Origin: Torymus aiolomorphi
Lineage: Eukaryota; Arthropoda; Insecta; Hymenoptera; Torymidae
Direction: 5' to 3'
Assembly (NCBI GenBank): GCA_036365515.1
Contig: CM070876.1
Location: 134,371,394 to 134,435,393 of the forward strand
DNA: 64,000 nucleotides
Below, in pieces: positions 31,933 to 44,552 of this stretch (position 1 is the first letter of the stretch; the number at the start of each line of letters is the position of its first letter). The position numbers were made by a program, and so were the translations under genes. Below the pieces are notes generated by a model. It worked only from the letters and a program-made list of their open reading frames with translations. It ran no database searches and had not been told where the DNA came from.

Positions 31933-32892
31933 GGGGAGAGCGGGGCATAACGTGTCAGGTAGTTAAGATTGGTACCCTTATATTTTTAATATTAATGAAT
32001 GCAAAAAATGTAATTTTTACGTAAACCTAATTAGAAATGCTTTTAGAATTTTCCTCTATACTTTTGAGATTATAGATAATGTTTAACATTTAATTTAATA
32101 AGATTGAAAATCGGTGCTTAGAAACAAGGTTGACTTCATTTTTAAGTCACTTGAAGCAACGAGAAAATCATTTTTTTCTAAATGAGACCAAACCTATTTG
32201 ATAGTTTCAACTTTTATCTTTCAAGCCCTGTTTTTGTTATTTTCAGAAAATCTTTATAAATAATGTAATTAAAAAATTAAAATGGTATTAAAATGGGGCA
32301 TGACGTGACACCCTGGCGTGGCATACGTGGCAAACTCGGGCGTACCGAGCGAAGTGATGTAACCCTACAAACCAAAACCGGAGCAAGATGGGTTAACAAC
32401 TACGCAGTGCAATAATTTAGTTTTAACTAGTTTTTAGTTTCAATTATTACATTAATAAGTAAATAACGATTATTTCGACTGCGTATTAAGTTACATTTAG
32501 AGTAGAAAAGACAATGGTAAGAAAGTATAAAAAAAAACAGATAAATATAATTGGAGCAATGAAATTTTATTATGGCATAATTATTAAAGAATTAATTATT
32601 GGAAAAAAAGAATTGAAAAATACCCATAGTAAAATAATAAATTTGATCGTGCCATGCGTGCCCCGTCGGGTGCCATAATCCACCCACCGGTGGGGCACGT
32701 AGAGCATTTTTTTCAGAATTCCTTTTCTGTATTTTATCAATAATTAAAAGAAAATGAAGAAAAAGTTAATAGTTTATTTTATTTTATTTTTTTCTTATCT
32801 AATTATTCCGTTTTTGTACATTTTGAAATAATACACGGTTTAGTTGTTATTTTTAATCAAAGTTAGGGTGTCACACGTGCCCCGCCCTCCCC
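31933..32892. mobile_element. 960-bp TIR element, TATA (or TA) duplication
   Basis: The left end GGGGAGAGCGGGGCA is mirrored by TGCCCCGCCCTCCCC at the right end, flanked by TATA on both sides (31929-31932 and 32893-32896). Internal GGGGCACG motifs repeat the tip. There is no transposase, so it is non-autonomous. It directly abuts the preceding foldback element. Confidence 0.75.
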
Positions 32893-32896
32893 TATA

Positions 32897-33211
32897 TATA
32901 ACCGGAGGTCGGAAGAATCGGAAGTCGGAAGAATCGAATGGAGAAATGGAGAAAATTTTAGAATCGGAAACCAGACATAAAATTTTTCTCTATTTAATAT
33001 CTCTAATATGAAAACATCTTTTTACATGAAACTTTTTTTGCAACATAGTATAACAATATAAAGCATGTTGTTATTTTTTTCGAGTTAATATAAAAGCGTT
33101 GAAAATTGCAGTAAATATTTCAAAATCTCGGGCACCCATTTCAATGTATATCATCGCGCGGTCGTCCTAAGGCTCTTCTATAACTTGCCTTCGGAGCGCG
33201 GGAGCGCTCCT
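32897..33211. other. Spacer with GGAAGTCGGAAGAATCG repeats
   Basis: Three short GGAAGTCGGAAGAATCG-like repeats at about 32903-32945 are related to the minisatellite between the Polinton arms. The rest is AT-rich and anonymous. Confidence 0.4.
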
Positions 33212-34741
33212 TGATATGTTGTAGTTTATCGAAAAATAAAAGACACGTGTTTTTTTTATCGGCGGAAAAAGCTGTTTAGGAGGTGAAAACCACCCTCAAA
33301 AGTCACCCCTAAAAACAGTGTTGCAGAAAAATCTTTGGTTGTTATTAATGTTTCTCGATGAAACAAACTGGAAAAAATATCTTACAAAAAAGGCAACAAA
33401 ACCATATAGTTTTCGTTCCCGGGGGTTGCAACCCCTACCTCGTAGAGGGAAAAAACTATATTTTTCGAGAGTATTTTTCGTGTAAAAAAATTATAAAATA
33501 TAGAAAATAGGTTATCTAATAGAAAATGATAAAAAAAATTGACGTATTTCAGAATTTTCGCATTATCTCTTATTTCGAGGATGAACTACCCCAAAATTCT
33601 ATCAAAACAACATAGACAACTGTCGATCACCGATTTTGTTGATTTTCTCATATGATATGACTCGTAAAAAATGTGAGTCAGGTATGTTTTTATTCCGCAG
33701 AAAAAGCTGTGTAGGGGTGAATACCACCCTCAAAAGTTACCCCTAAAAACAGTGTTGCAGCAATATCTTTGGTTGTTATTAATGTTTCTCGATGAAACAA
33801 ACTGGAAAAAATATCTTACAAAAAAGGCAACAAAAACATATAGGTTTCGTTCCCGGGGGTTGCAACTCCTACGTCATAGAGGGGAAAAGGTATATTTTTC
33901 GAGTGTATTTTTCGTGTAAAAAAATTATAAAATATAGACAATAGGCTTTCTAATAGAAAATGATAAAGAAATTGACGTATTTCGGAATTTTCGCATTAAC
34001 TTTTATTTCGGGGGTGAGCTACTCCAAAATTCTATCAAAACAATATAGACAATTGTCGATCACCGATTTTGTTGATTTTGTTATACGATATGGCTCGTAA
34101 AAAAATGTGAGACAGGTATATTTTTATTCTGCCGAAGAAACTGTTTAAGGGATGAAAACCACCCTCAAAAGTTATTCCTAAAAGAGTTTTACAGCAATAT
34201 CTTTGGTCGTAATCAATATTTTTCGATAAAACAAAATGAAAAGTATTCGTTACAAAAGAAAAAAACAACAAATCGTACACGTCTCCACCTCGGGTATTGT
34301 AACCCCTGCAACGTATAGAAGGAAAGCTATATTTGCGTATATTTTTCGTGCAAAAAAAAATTATGTAATTGTCATAAGAATATAATAAATATATTTTTCT
34401 AATAGAAAATGATAAAAGAAATTTAGATGTTAGGATGTTTTCAACTCATTTATTTCGGGGGTAAATCACACATAAGTAATCATAAAAGAACATATGGACT
34501 GCTTAACAGTTCAATAATGCTATGCAAAAAAAAGGATGCGAAAAAACTTTATGTATTGTGAATGAAAAGTCGCAGGAAACTCTTTAAGAACATGTTTGTC
34601 TAAAAAATGCTAAAAAAATTGAACAAAAAATAAAAAAATTACTGTTATATTTTAGAAGAAGAATGTAGCAATCAATTGTATAATACTTTTTATTATTAAA
34701 ATTTTTTATAATATTTATTTGTTTTGTATAACATCTTTTAT

Positions 34742-34894
34742 GGCATGTTCTTGTTTATGCACATAAGGATTGTGCACATATTTATTGTGCACAGATAGCA
34801 TTGGTACAGATCTATATATATAGATATATACCAATGTTAAAGTGTGCACAATTAATATGTGCACAATCAGTATGTGCATAAACAAGAACACGTC
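34742..34894. mobile_element. hAT-type MITE, 153 bp, perfect 8-bp duplication
   Basis: A near-perfect palindrome starting GGCATGTTCTTGTTTATGCA and ending with its complement, with repeated TGTGCACA motifs and a TATATA loop. TCTTTTAT flanks both sides (34734-34741 and 34895-34902), the 8-bp duplication typical of hAT. The opposite arm of the host transposon (about 37855) lacks it. Confidence 0.88.
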
Positions 34895-36008
34895 TCTTTT
34901 ATTATGTTTATTTATTTTCTTCAATATGATAGTACATTTGATGGTGTTTTCATATACTTATTGAAATTTTCCCAAAATTTTAAAATAATTTTTTCAACAT
35001 ATTGTATTTTACATAAAAAAATTTGTTATTTAACTAATTGTAAGTACATTTTTTTTCAATGTTTACATTCTCATTACATGGTGGATATATTTGTAATCAA
35101 TCGTTTTTCAATAACGCTATGTAAAGTTTGATAACGCTATGCAAAAAAAGAGGCTGCGGGAAAAATTTGTATATCTTGGGAACAAAATGTCGTAGAAAAA
35201 TTGTAGACAAAGCATCTTGAAGTGCCGGACAAGACCTTTGAAAATCGATGTTTAAAAATTTTACTAGATTTTCTTATCATGTTAAAAAATTAATTGGAAA
35301 ATAAACAATATTAGCCAAATATTTGATTTGTACATTTGCTTTTTCAGTTTTTCAAGTGTAATAAAAAAACCTAAAAAAATATATTTCAAAGTAGTTGGAA
35401 AGAGCTTTCATTTCCATTATAAAAAATTTTTTGCTATTTTTCTTCGTAAAGTTATGAGGTTTTAAATTTTATAACCAAGCTTGTAGGGCCGTTCAAAAGT
35501 TTGATAACGATTTTCAAAGAAAAATTGCTGTATCTTACATCTTATGTATTGTGAATGAAAGGTCGCAGAAAAATCTCAAGTAAAACATGCTTTTCTAAAA
35601 AATGCTAACAAAATTGAACTAAAAAGAATTATTGTTTAAATACATATTGTAATATTATTTATAATTATTATTGTATTTTATATTCCTAGTTTTTTGCACA
35701 GATGAAAAATTATAAGATAATTTTTGTGTATCTTATTTAGTAAATAGTAAAAAAACATAAATTATAGCTTAATATTATTATTTTTAAAGTGCTCGTGAGA
35801 AACATATATAAAAAACAATTAGCCAAGTTTAATCTTGGTTTGGCACATAAATCGCAATCGATGGCTATAACCACAGATCCACATAGCAAAATATGTTTTG
35901 TTCATTCAAAGTATGTATAAGTGTATTATGTTAGCGTATTTTAGTAGATTAGCAATAGAACTTCAGTTTACATAATATTATTGTTTTGAATATTAATTTT
36001 GTGTAAAA

Positions 36009-37616
36009 ATGGCAATTGACATTTACAATGTCATGCAATGTTTATTAAAAACATTTCATATAAGTACAATTGTGGACATCATACCTAAATTGAACGATGC
36101 AGAGAAACATATACACGATTTTATCGAAGATGTATTAAAAAAAAGCATTGAAAATCATTATTTATTCTCAAACGTTGACTGTGAGACAAGTGATAATTTA
36201 CGATTCTTGGATGGTGCTTTTGATATCAATCCGCATACAATTGACGATGGTTATGAGGTAATGCACGCTGAAGATTATGCTGAGGTGCCCATTTGTGCTT
36301 CAGCAGATACAACAGTTGATGATGGATACAAAAGAAAAGCTGTTGAATACTGGGAAAGTGGGAAAAAGAAAAAGTTATCTGTAAGTTCAGTTCAAAGTAA
36401 ATATAAACTAGTTACGTCAGAACGTCAGTTGAGAATATGGAAGCAGCAAATTTCTGCAGGCGGAACCAGAAAAGATAATTTGTTTAAAGTTTCAGAATAC
36501 ACTCTACAAAAATTCAAAGATGCTTTACAGTCGAAGTTAACAGTCCATGATCTAGATCTTAAAAGATGGGCTTTACAAAAGAAGCATGAGTTGAATATGT
36601 ATTGGTTCAAGGCTTCACCAAAGTGGATATTAGAATTTAAAAGAAAACATGACATTGTGTCACGTAAAATAACGAAATACGTAACAAAGGTATCTGCTGA
36701 TAATGAGCCGAATTCACAGCACCAGTGTCAACATTTCATTAATGAAGTAAAATCTGAATTGTCTATAAAAAGTGAAAGCAATATATATAATTCCGATCAA
36801 AGTGGGTTTAATTTAGAAATGCATAGTGGCAGAACATTGAGTGAAAAAGGGAGTAAAAAAGTTGAAAATGTCGTGCAGTCAATATCATCTACTACACATA
36901 GTTATATAATACAACCGACGATATCTGCAGAAGGTCAGTGGCTTTCCCCTCTTTTTATGGTATTAAAAGAAACAAAGGGCGAATTCAGACCCATTGTTGC
37001 AAAAAATGTATTCAAAGCATCTAATATATATTTACAAGCAAGCAAATCTGGAAAAATGTCAAGTGAATTACTTCAAACATGGTTACAAGATGTTTTTTTC
37101 CCTAATTATGGAAAAACAGCAGTTTTGCTGCTGGACTCATGGAGTAGACAATGTGAACGCACTGTAAGAGAAGTTACACCAAAAGATAAAAATTTTCGAT
37201 TGATGACAATCCCCAAGGATACGACAGGTAAAATTCAACCATTGGATGTCTTCGATTTTAGATTTTGGAAAAATTTTGTCAGGAAAATATCTGATGGTGT
37301 CATTTTAATCGGATCAGACATTAATTTACATGAAAGAAATAATATTATCAAATTACAATCTATCACACATAATCAACTATCTTCACCTAGATTCAAAAAC
37401 GTATTTAAATATGCTTGGTACAAAAGTGAATATTTAAATGAAAAACCTCCCGCGTTCGAAAATCCTGTCGAATATTGCTTTCAAATTGTAGAAGATCCTA
37501 TCTGCAAGATTTGCGAGGATATAGCAATCATAAAATGCGCATGGTGTAAGACACTACTATGCCTGAAGCATTTGTTCATAGAGTATCATTACTGTTCACG
37601 ATACCTACAGTCATAA
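36009..37616 (+). CDS. CENP-B-type DDE transposase with C-terminal zinc finger
   Basis: The 535-residue ORF is uninterrupted from ATG 36009 to TAA. An acidic N-terminal third precedes a psq/CENP-B-like helix-turn-helix pair (about 115-225: KRKAVEYWESGKKKKL, then FKASPKWILEFKRKHDI and a basic RKITKYV). A DDE_1-type catalytic core follows with Asp263 in YNSDQSGFNLE, Asp376 in VLLLDSWSR and Asp413 in KIQPLDVFDF. The C-terminus (about 500-530) has CKIC...CAWC...C..H...H..C, a compact zinc-binding pattern that classic pogo/Tigger proteins lack. It would bind the TIR subrepeats and move the element. The intact frame suggests recent activity, though DDE residues alone do not prove it. Confidence 0.82.
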   Translation: MAIDIYNVMQCLLKTFHISTIVDIIPKLNDAEKHIHDFIEDVLKKSIENHYLFSNVDCETSDNLRFLDGAFDINPHTIDDGYEVMHAEDYAEVPICASADTTVDDGYKRKAVEYWESGKKKKLSVSSVQSKYKLVTSERQLRIWKQQISAGGTRKDNLFKVSEYTLQKFKDALQSKLTVHDLDLKRWALQKKHELNMYWFKASPKWILEFKRKHDIVSRKITKYVTKVSADNEPNSQHQCQHFINEVKSELSIKSESNIYNSDQSGFNLEMHSGRTLSEKGSKKVENVVQSISSTTHSYIIQPTISAEGQWLSPLFMVLKETKGEFRPIVAKNVFKASNIYLQASKSGKMSSELLQTWLQDVFFPNYGKTAVLLLDSWSRQCERTVREVTPKDKNFRLMTIPKDTTGKIQPLDVFDFRFWKNFVRKISDGVILIGSDINLHERNNIIKLQSITHNQLSSPRFKNVFKYAWYKSEYLNEKPPAFENPVEYCFQIVEDPICKICEDIAIIKCAWCKTLLCLKHLFIEYHYCSRYLQS

Positions 37617-39778
37617 GAAACGTTAACAGATATACGACATTCTATTAAAAAAAAAAATTGATTACAGATATATCTACAATATAACGAGAACCTAAACATT
37701 GAAAAACAATTTACTTGCAATTAGTTAAATAAAAATTTTTTTATGTAAAATGAAATATGTTGAATAAATTATTTTAAAATTTTGGAAAAATTTCAATAAG
37801 TATATAAAAACACCATCAAATGTATTAATATTATATTGAAGAAATAAATAAACATAGTAAAAAATGTTACACAAAATAAATAAATATTTAAAAAATGTTA
37901 ATAATAAAAAATATACAATTGACTGTTACGTTCTTCTAAAATATAACAATTATTTCTTATTTTTTGGTTCAATTTTGTTAGCATTTTTTAGAAAAGCATG
38001 TTTTCTTTAAGATTTTCCTACAACCTTTCATTCACAATACATAAGGTCACCCTTTTTTTGCATACCATTATTGAACTTGACAAAAAAATCCTAACATCTA
38101 AATTTCATTGATCATTTTCTATTCAAAGAAAATATTTATTATATTTTTATGACAATTTCATAATTTTTTTTGCACGAAAAATATAGTTTTCCTTGTATAC
38201 GTTACAGGGATTGCAACCCCTGGGAAGGATATGTGTATGATTTGTTGCTTTTTTTGTAACGAATTTTTTCCATTTTGTTTTATCGAAAAATATTGATACC
38301 ACCGAAGATATTGCTCTAAAACTGTTTTAGGGATAGCTTTTAAGGGTGGTTTTCACCCCCTAAACAGCCTCTTCTGCAGAATAAAAATATATCTGTCTCC
38401 CATTTTTTTACGAGTCATATCATATGAGAAAATCAACAAAATCGGTGATCGATGATTGTCTATATTGTTTTGATAGAATTTTGGAATAGTTTTCCCCGAT
38501 ATAAAAGATAATGCGAAAATTCCGAAATACGTCAATTTCTTTATCATTTTCTACTAGAAAGCCTATTGTCTATATTTTATAATTCTTTTACACGAAAAAT
38601 ACACTCGAAAAAAATAGTTTTTTCCCTCTACGACGTAGGGGTTGCAACCCCCGGGAACGAAAGCTATATGGGTTTTTGTTGCTTTTTTTGTAGGCAATTT
38701 TTTCCAGTTTACTTCTTCGTGAAACATTAATTACAACCAAAGATATTGCTGTAAAACTCTTTTAGGGATAACTTTTGAGGGTGGTTTTCATCCCTTAAAC
38801 AGTTTCTTCTGCAGAATAAAAATATACCTGTCTCACATTTTTTTACGAGCCTTATCGTATCACAAAATCAACAAAATCGGTGATCGACAATTGTCTATAT
38901 TGTTTTGATAGAATTTTGGGGTAGCTCACCCCCGAAATAAAAGTTAATGCGAAAATTCCGAAATACGTCAATTTTTTTATCATTTTCTATTAGAAAGCCT
39001 ATTGTCTATATTTTATAATTTTTTTACACGAAAAATACATTCGAAAAATATACGTTTTTCCTTCTATGACGTAGGGGTTGCAACCCCCGGGAACGAAAGC
39101 TATATGGTTTTATTGCCTTTTTTGTATGAAATTTTTTCCACTTTACTTCATCGTGAAACATTAATTACAACCAAAGATATTGCTATAACATTGTTTTTAA
39201 GGGCGACTTTTGAGGGTGATATTCACCCCCTATACAGCTTTTTCTGCGGAATAAAAACATACCTGACTCACATTTTTTTACGAGTCATATCATATGAGAA
39301 AATCAACAAAATCGGTGATCGACAATTGTCTATGTTGTTTTGATAGAATTTTGGGATAGTTCACCCCCGAAATAAGAGATAATGCGAAAATTCTGAAATA
39401 CGTCAATTTTTTTTATCATTTTCTATTAGATAACCTATTTTCTATATTTTATAATTTTTTTACACGAAAAATACTCTCGAAAAATATAGTTTTTTTCCTC
39501 TACGAGGTAGGGGTTGCCACCCTCGGGAACGAAACCTATATGGTTTTGTTGCCTTTTTTGTAAGATATTTTTTACAGTTTGTTTCATCGAGAAACATTAA
39601 TAACAACCAAAGATATTGCTGTAACACTGTTTTTAGGGGTGACTTTTGAGGGTGGTTTTCACCCCCTAAACAGCTTTTTCCGCCGATAAAAAAAAACACG
39701 TGTCTTTTATTTTTCGATAAACTACAACATATCTGAATTTCAGCAAAATCGGAGGCGGACGGTTGGGAATGTTCCCTT

Positions 39779-41340
39779 GTTAGTCTAGATAAACAATTCT
39801 AAATTCTAAAATTCTCTCTCTGTTTGAGAATGCCATAATATAATGAGGACATGCTGCGGGTGTTTGAAAAATAAATTGAGAGACAAACACTTGAGTAAAG
39901 TTAACCACAATATATTGTAAAAAGTCTATGAAAACTAAATAACTATTACATAATTACAGTTGTAGTACAAACAGTTAGATAAAATTGGTGTTACAAAATT
40001 GTGTAACTGTGATAAAAGAGTTGAGTGTATAAGTGTTACAAGAGAGATTATGTTTGAGTTTGCTCGTGTGAGTGAGTTCTGCAGAGAAATTGCTGAGTTG
40101 TGCTGAGAAATCCAGTTGAGTCTCACCGAGAATGCACTGCTTGCATAAATGATCACAATTAATATTATTGATTAACGTGATCTGAGAGTTGCCGAGAATT
40201 ACATGTGCAGAGTACATTCCGTGTTGCCACTGCTTACTTGCATACAAAATGGCTGTGCGTGTATGAGAGGTTACCTTAGCTTCGTGGCGATTGTATTAAT
40301 CTTGAAGACAGAGTGAGTTGTGTCAGATGAGAAAAGCTAGTGAGAAAAGCCGTGAGCTTTGGTGAGAACGTCCGGGTGAGTCGAGCCAATGAATTTTCCT
40401 TGTTAAGAGATACTTGAGTATTCAGATAGCAGTTGTAGTGAGGTGTTGCCTCGTGGCGAGCTACCTGTCGAGTTGGCACACACCGCACTTGATGATCTTG
40501 ATGAGATGTTATTGATCTCGGCGATCTTGAGTCTGCTGCCGGGGCTGCCTTGGTGATATTGCAGATGTGATTGAGACGTGGTGAGAAGATGCCATGTGAA
40601 GAGATGCTGTGGGAGAAGCACTGCCGGGTGAGACTACCATGTGAGGGACAGAGCTGAATGAGAATATATATAGAGAGAGAGAGAGAGAGACCAAACTTGA
40701 ATCCACTGAGAATTACCGAAGTACAGTGAGTTTCTCCACGTGCCAGATCATTACTGAGAGTGAGTTTGACTGAGAGCATCCGTCTTCTTCCTCGTTGACC
40801 TTGTCACCGAGGCGAGAGACAAATCAGCGTTTCTCCCATTTACATATGGAAGAGTGAGAGATATAGCCTGAGTTTAGCCATACTCGGCTAATCAGCGTAG
40901 CGTGTCAGCTGTTCCGGAGAGAAGCTGATGAGTGCTGCCATCGCGCGACCACCTGCTGAGTGACCTTTGAACGCGTAACCGCGGAAATTCAAACACTTTG
41001 CTAATTTCAATTCTCTCTCTCTCTCTTTCTCCCTTGACTCTAGCAAATTGATTGGACCATGGCGTCAACTAGTCCCTTTTGCTATCTCTCTAGTTTCTAA
41101 TTGCTCCTCCTTCTGACGCCTCTTCTCGGTTCGTGCTTTCTTCTCGTGCTCGTGCCCAAAGTTTAGCATTTTCTCCAACTGACAAATAATATTAAACTCT
41201 TATATTATAAATGTTATAACCGTTCTTTAGGTAAATGGGCAAATATTCGTTCATTACAATACGCAGGATTTTGGTAACGAAATATTTGAGATTAGATTGC
41301 CCATCACTATACTAAAAGACTGATGCCACCTATGCTACTG
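39779..41340. other. GC-richer block, no gene recognised
   Basis: About 39850-41180 is less AT-rich than its surroundings and rich in GAGTG/GAGAA text on the plus strand, with several overlapping minus-strand frames that look accidental. TGTTTGA at 39859 and TCAAACA at about 40991 could be LTR-like ends, but no matching target duplication is present. (GA)n and (CT)n tracts lie near 40670 and 41010. Confidence 0.35.
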
Positions 41341-42160
41341 AAACACTATGCTTAAGAGAAAAATTCAACTTTACTCTCAACCCATAAACCAGCGATATTC
41401 GAATTTGTCAAAGTCATCGAGAATAGGATTTGTAAAAACGATCTTAACAACGTCAGAGAAGACCTTGTTACCACGGTTAACAACATTATCAATAACAACA
41501 ATAAAAGACATATAGGTGCAATAGACAAACGATCAAACAAAATCTTACAAAAACAAAACACTTCATTAAATCCAACCCGAGTATCTTCATAACTAAAGCA
41601 GATAAGCGTAAATTGACGGTATTATTAAATAAATCTGAATATATCCATAAAGTCGAATCAGCACGCTCAGGCACAAACTACTTCTCCATCATAAGAAAAT
41701 CTCAGCTAAGTAAATCACAAAAAAACATGAAACTCTTAATTGATGACTAGAAAAGATAATGGATTTTCGACACAGACTAAAGTTTTTCCCACGCATCACA
41801 TGTTAATATAGATCATACTAATCATTCCAAAGCTTATACACTAGTCCAAATTTAGAAAAACGGCAAACGGCAAAAAAAAAACTCTATCCGCATTATAGTA
41901 TCAGCAGGCGGTAGCCCCACCTACATTTTCCATAAAAAGCAGCCCAAACTAACATACATGTTCCTGACGGTTCTGAGCTCTCTTCCTTCGATGTAGTCTC
42001 TGTGTTCACCAACATTCTTTCGGATCTTATTCTCCAGGCTATTTCCAAAAAGTGGAAATTCTGAAAGAATAAAATCAACTTATCACAATTAAAATTTTTA
42101 GACAGAATTAAACTATTACTTGACCGAACATATATGGCTGATTTCATTCAAATTCAGGCA
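41341..42160 (+). pseudogene. Penelope-like reverse transcriptase, decayed
   Basis: Fragments in shifting frames match the Penelope-like element RT order: a helical FVKVIENRICKNDLNNVRED region (about 41396), then IFITKADKRKLTVLLNKSEY (about 41575, the conserved KADK block), then SSFDVVSVFTNILSDL (about 41985, the SFDV-SLFTN RT motif) followed by LILQAISKKW. Several stops and frameshifts separate the parts and the catalytic YxDD region and GIY-YIG endonuclease are not seen. The element is a 5' or internal remnant, without function. Confidence 0.7.
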
Positions 42161-42563
42161 GGCTGTCACAGATCGAATTTTTTTTTCGTCTAAAAACTAT
42201 AAGACTGTATTCCAAATAATATTTAAGGAGACGTGTCTTGAGATTTTGCTTAAAAAAATTTTTTTTATAGTCTACAGCCAAATCAATATTAGATGCAAAA
42301 ATAGAGATTAGAAAATTTAAAAAGTACCCCAATTTTCAAACGGCTGTAACTTTCTCAATTATTAACCTTTTGTGTTTTTTTTTTCAAAATGAGAGGAATT
42401 CATCTAGTTTTTAGAAATGTCTCTGTATTAATGATTAAGATGCATTTTTCAGAATTATTAATGAAATACTGAAAAATGATAATTTTTTTAACATGTTAAT
42501 ATCTCAAAAACTATAATTCTTTTCTCTGAAAATTTAATATGGTTTCATACATTAAAAAGACTA
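42161..42563. other. AT-rich, nothing recognised
   Basis: Anonymous AT-rich DNA between the Penelope remnant and the target duplication of the large foldback element. Confidence 0.4.
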
Positions 42564-42774
42564 ACTTTTGCAACGTCCATTTCCCCTGCCCCCCCAAATC
42601 ACTAATCCTAAAATAAGCAATTGGATAATTTTGTACACTTTTTTTACAATTAATTACAACCACAATCGATTTTTTTACAAGTGTATAAACAAAGTTATAA
42701 ACAAACAAAAGGGGGGCGGGAGAAATATTTCGCCAGCCCCCACATAAAACAACCACAATTTCCAGAACGGTAGC

Positions 42775-43540
42775 GTAATCTACGATTTATTTAAAATTAT
42801 TTACAACCATAAAAACAGGTAAAAGTCGATTATTTATAACAATTTTGAGCAATAATTTCGCCCGCCCCCCCATACGCCAAAATCAATTTTTCAAAGTGCT
42901 ACCGTAATCTACGATTTATTTACAATTATTTACAACCATAAAAACTGGTAAAAGTCGATTATTTATAACAATTTTGAGCAATAATTTCGCCAGCCCCCCA
43001 TATGCCAAAATCAATTATTCAAAGTGCTAACGTAATCTACGATTTATTTACAATTATTTACAACCACAAAAGCTGGTAAAAGTTGATTATTTATAACAAT
43101 TTTGAGCAATAATTTCACCAGCCCCCCCATACGCCAAAATCAATTTTTCAAAGTGCTAACGTAATTTACGATTTATTTACAATTATTTACAACCACAAAA
43201 ACTGGTAAAAGTCGATTATTTATAACAATTTTGAGCAATAATTTGTCAGCCCCCATATGCGAAAATCAATTTTTCAAAGTGCTAACGTAATCTACGATTT
43301 ATTTACAATTGTTTACAACCACAAAAACTGGTAAAAGTCGATTATTTATAACAATTTTGAGCAATAATTTCGCCAGCCCCCCATATGCCAAAATCAATTT
43401 TTCAAAGCGCTAACGTAACCTACGATTTATTTACAATTATTTACAACCATGAAAAATGGTACAAGTCGATTATTTATAACAATTTTGAGCAATAATTTCG
43501 CTAGCCACCTCATACGCCAAAATCTATTTCTCAAAACGTA
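42775..43540. repeat. 128-bp subrepeats, left arm (6 copies)
   Basis: Units marked by CGTAATCTACGATTTATTTA recur at about 42775, 42905, 43031, 43160, 43286 and 43415, each with GTCGATTATTTATAACAATT and a GCC(A)GCCCCCC(A)TA segment. Confidence 0.95.
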
Positions 43541-44110
43541 AATAGTCTATATTGTTTAATATATTTTTAAATCATAATTTTATTATCCATTGTTGGGCTT
43601 TCGTTTACCAAATAATACTGCCCGTCAGGCTAGGTGCGGTTGTGATTCTGTATGACTATTGTTAATCGGAAAAAATGTATGTGTGTGAGGAAGTATCGCG
43701 GTTGAACGATGATAGAAAATGGAAATTTTTACCCTCGCAAATATTTAAATGACTAGTAGCGGCTTAGGGTTACAGATGACAAATTCAGATGAATCGGAAC
43801 TTGGAGCGAGTACGCCGATTTGCGAGTATGATACTCTATATAGTATAACGGTTATTATAACTGTTAGTGGCCTGCGTTTATTACAGGGATGCAACTGTCT
43901 CCTCTATTTCCTCTTTTTTTTCAATCCTCTATTTTACCCTTTTTCCAAGTTACTCCTCTATTTGCTCTATAATTAGCGATCTCTCCAATTTACCGATGTA
44001 TTGCAATGAAAAAGACGCGCGGACTACCATATGAAAAGACTTGGTCGTCTCCTGTAGGTAGGGTTGCCACTTTTTATATTTGAAGTTGCTGGCCGACTGA
44101 TGACTGGCGG
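43541..44110. repeat. Unique inverted block of the giant foldback, left
   Basis: Matches 60400-60975 in reverse complement with few differences. It contains a 75-codon frame (43749-43976) that is also present on the other arm (60463-60747) with a changed C-terminus. Because inverted arms conserve any sequence, this is not evidence of a gene. Confidence 0.85.
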
Positions 44111-44420
44111 TGAGGGGGAGGCAAGTAGGCGGGGGATGTGGGGTCCATGCATATTAGAGAACTACGTAGCCCTGCAACAATAAGCAAGACAATTCTTTAA
44201 AGAATATTTAAACCAAAGTAGGGTGGGGATATGTGGCCCACGTATATTAAGGAATTACGTAGATATGCAACAATAAGCAAGAGAATTATTTAAACCATTT
44301 TTATACCCAAGTAGGCGGGGGATATGAGATTCACGCATATAAGGAAGTCATGTAGACATGAAAAAAATACGCAAAACGTTTATTTAAATAATTTTTAAAC
44401 CCAAGTAGGATGTGGGAAAT
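44111..44420. repeat. 93-bp subrepeats, left outer part
   Basis: About three copies of a unit with AAACCCAAGTAGGCGGGGGA, CACGCATATAAGG and GTAGACATG. The same array continues after the nested foldback at 52082. Confidence 0.92.
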
Positions 44421-44552
44421 CGTCTATTAAGCTAGCAGATCACTTTTATTTATCACCCGGGCTTATAAACAATGCCATAATTTTCTGCTAATTTTCTACG
44501 CCCACCCGGATTTTTCTGCTCCAACCGTTTCCGAGAAACATGCGATCTGCTA

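Larger units (their letters stand above)
33212..39778 (+). mobile_element. CENP-B/pogo-type transposon with 1.8-kb subrepeat TIRs
   Basis: Inverted repeats run from 33212 to about 35050 and from about 37700 to 39735. Each is built largely of about 430-bp tandem subrepeats marked by CTGTTTAGGGGGTGAAAACC and TTGCAACCCC (three in the left arm, about four in the right), followed by a unique part shared by both arms. The single gene (36009-37616) is an intact DDE transposase. The right side continues about 43 bp further (to CAAGGGAACATTCCC reversed, 39778) than the left. The left tip is missing or replaced, so the target duplication cannot be read. Such long, subrepeat-containing TIRs are unusual for pogo elements. 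Confidence 0.75.

Noticed and set aside
39859..40997. Possible LTR with TGTTTGA...TCAAACA ends
   Set aside because: No matching target duplication (CGGG versus CTTT) and no retroelement protein beside it; left as an unclassified block.
43749..43976. 75-codon ORF also present at 60463-60747
   Set aside because: Lies in the inverted arms of the foldback, so conservation is by duplication. The C-termini differ by frame and no motif is seen.
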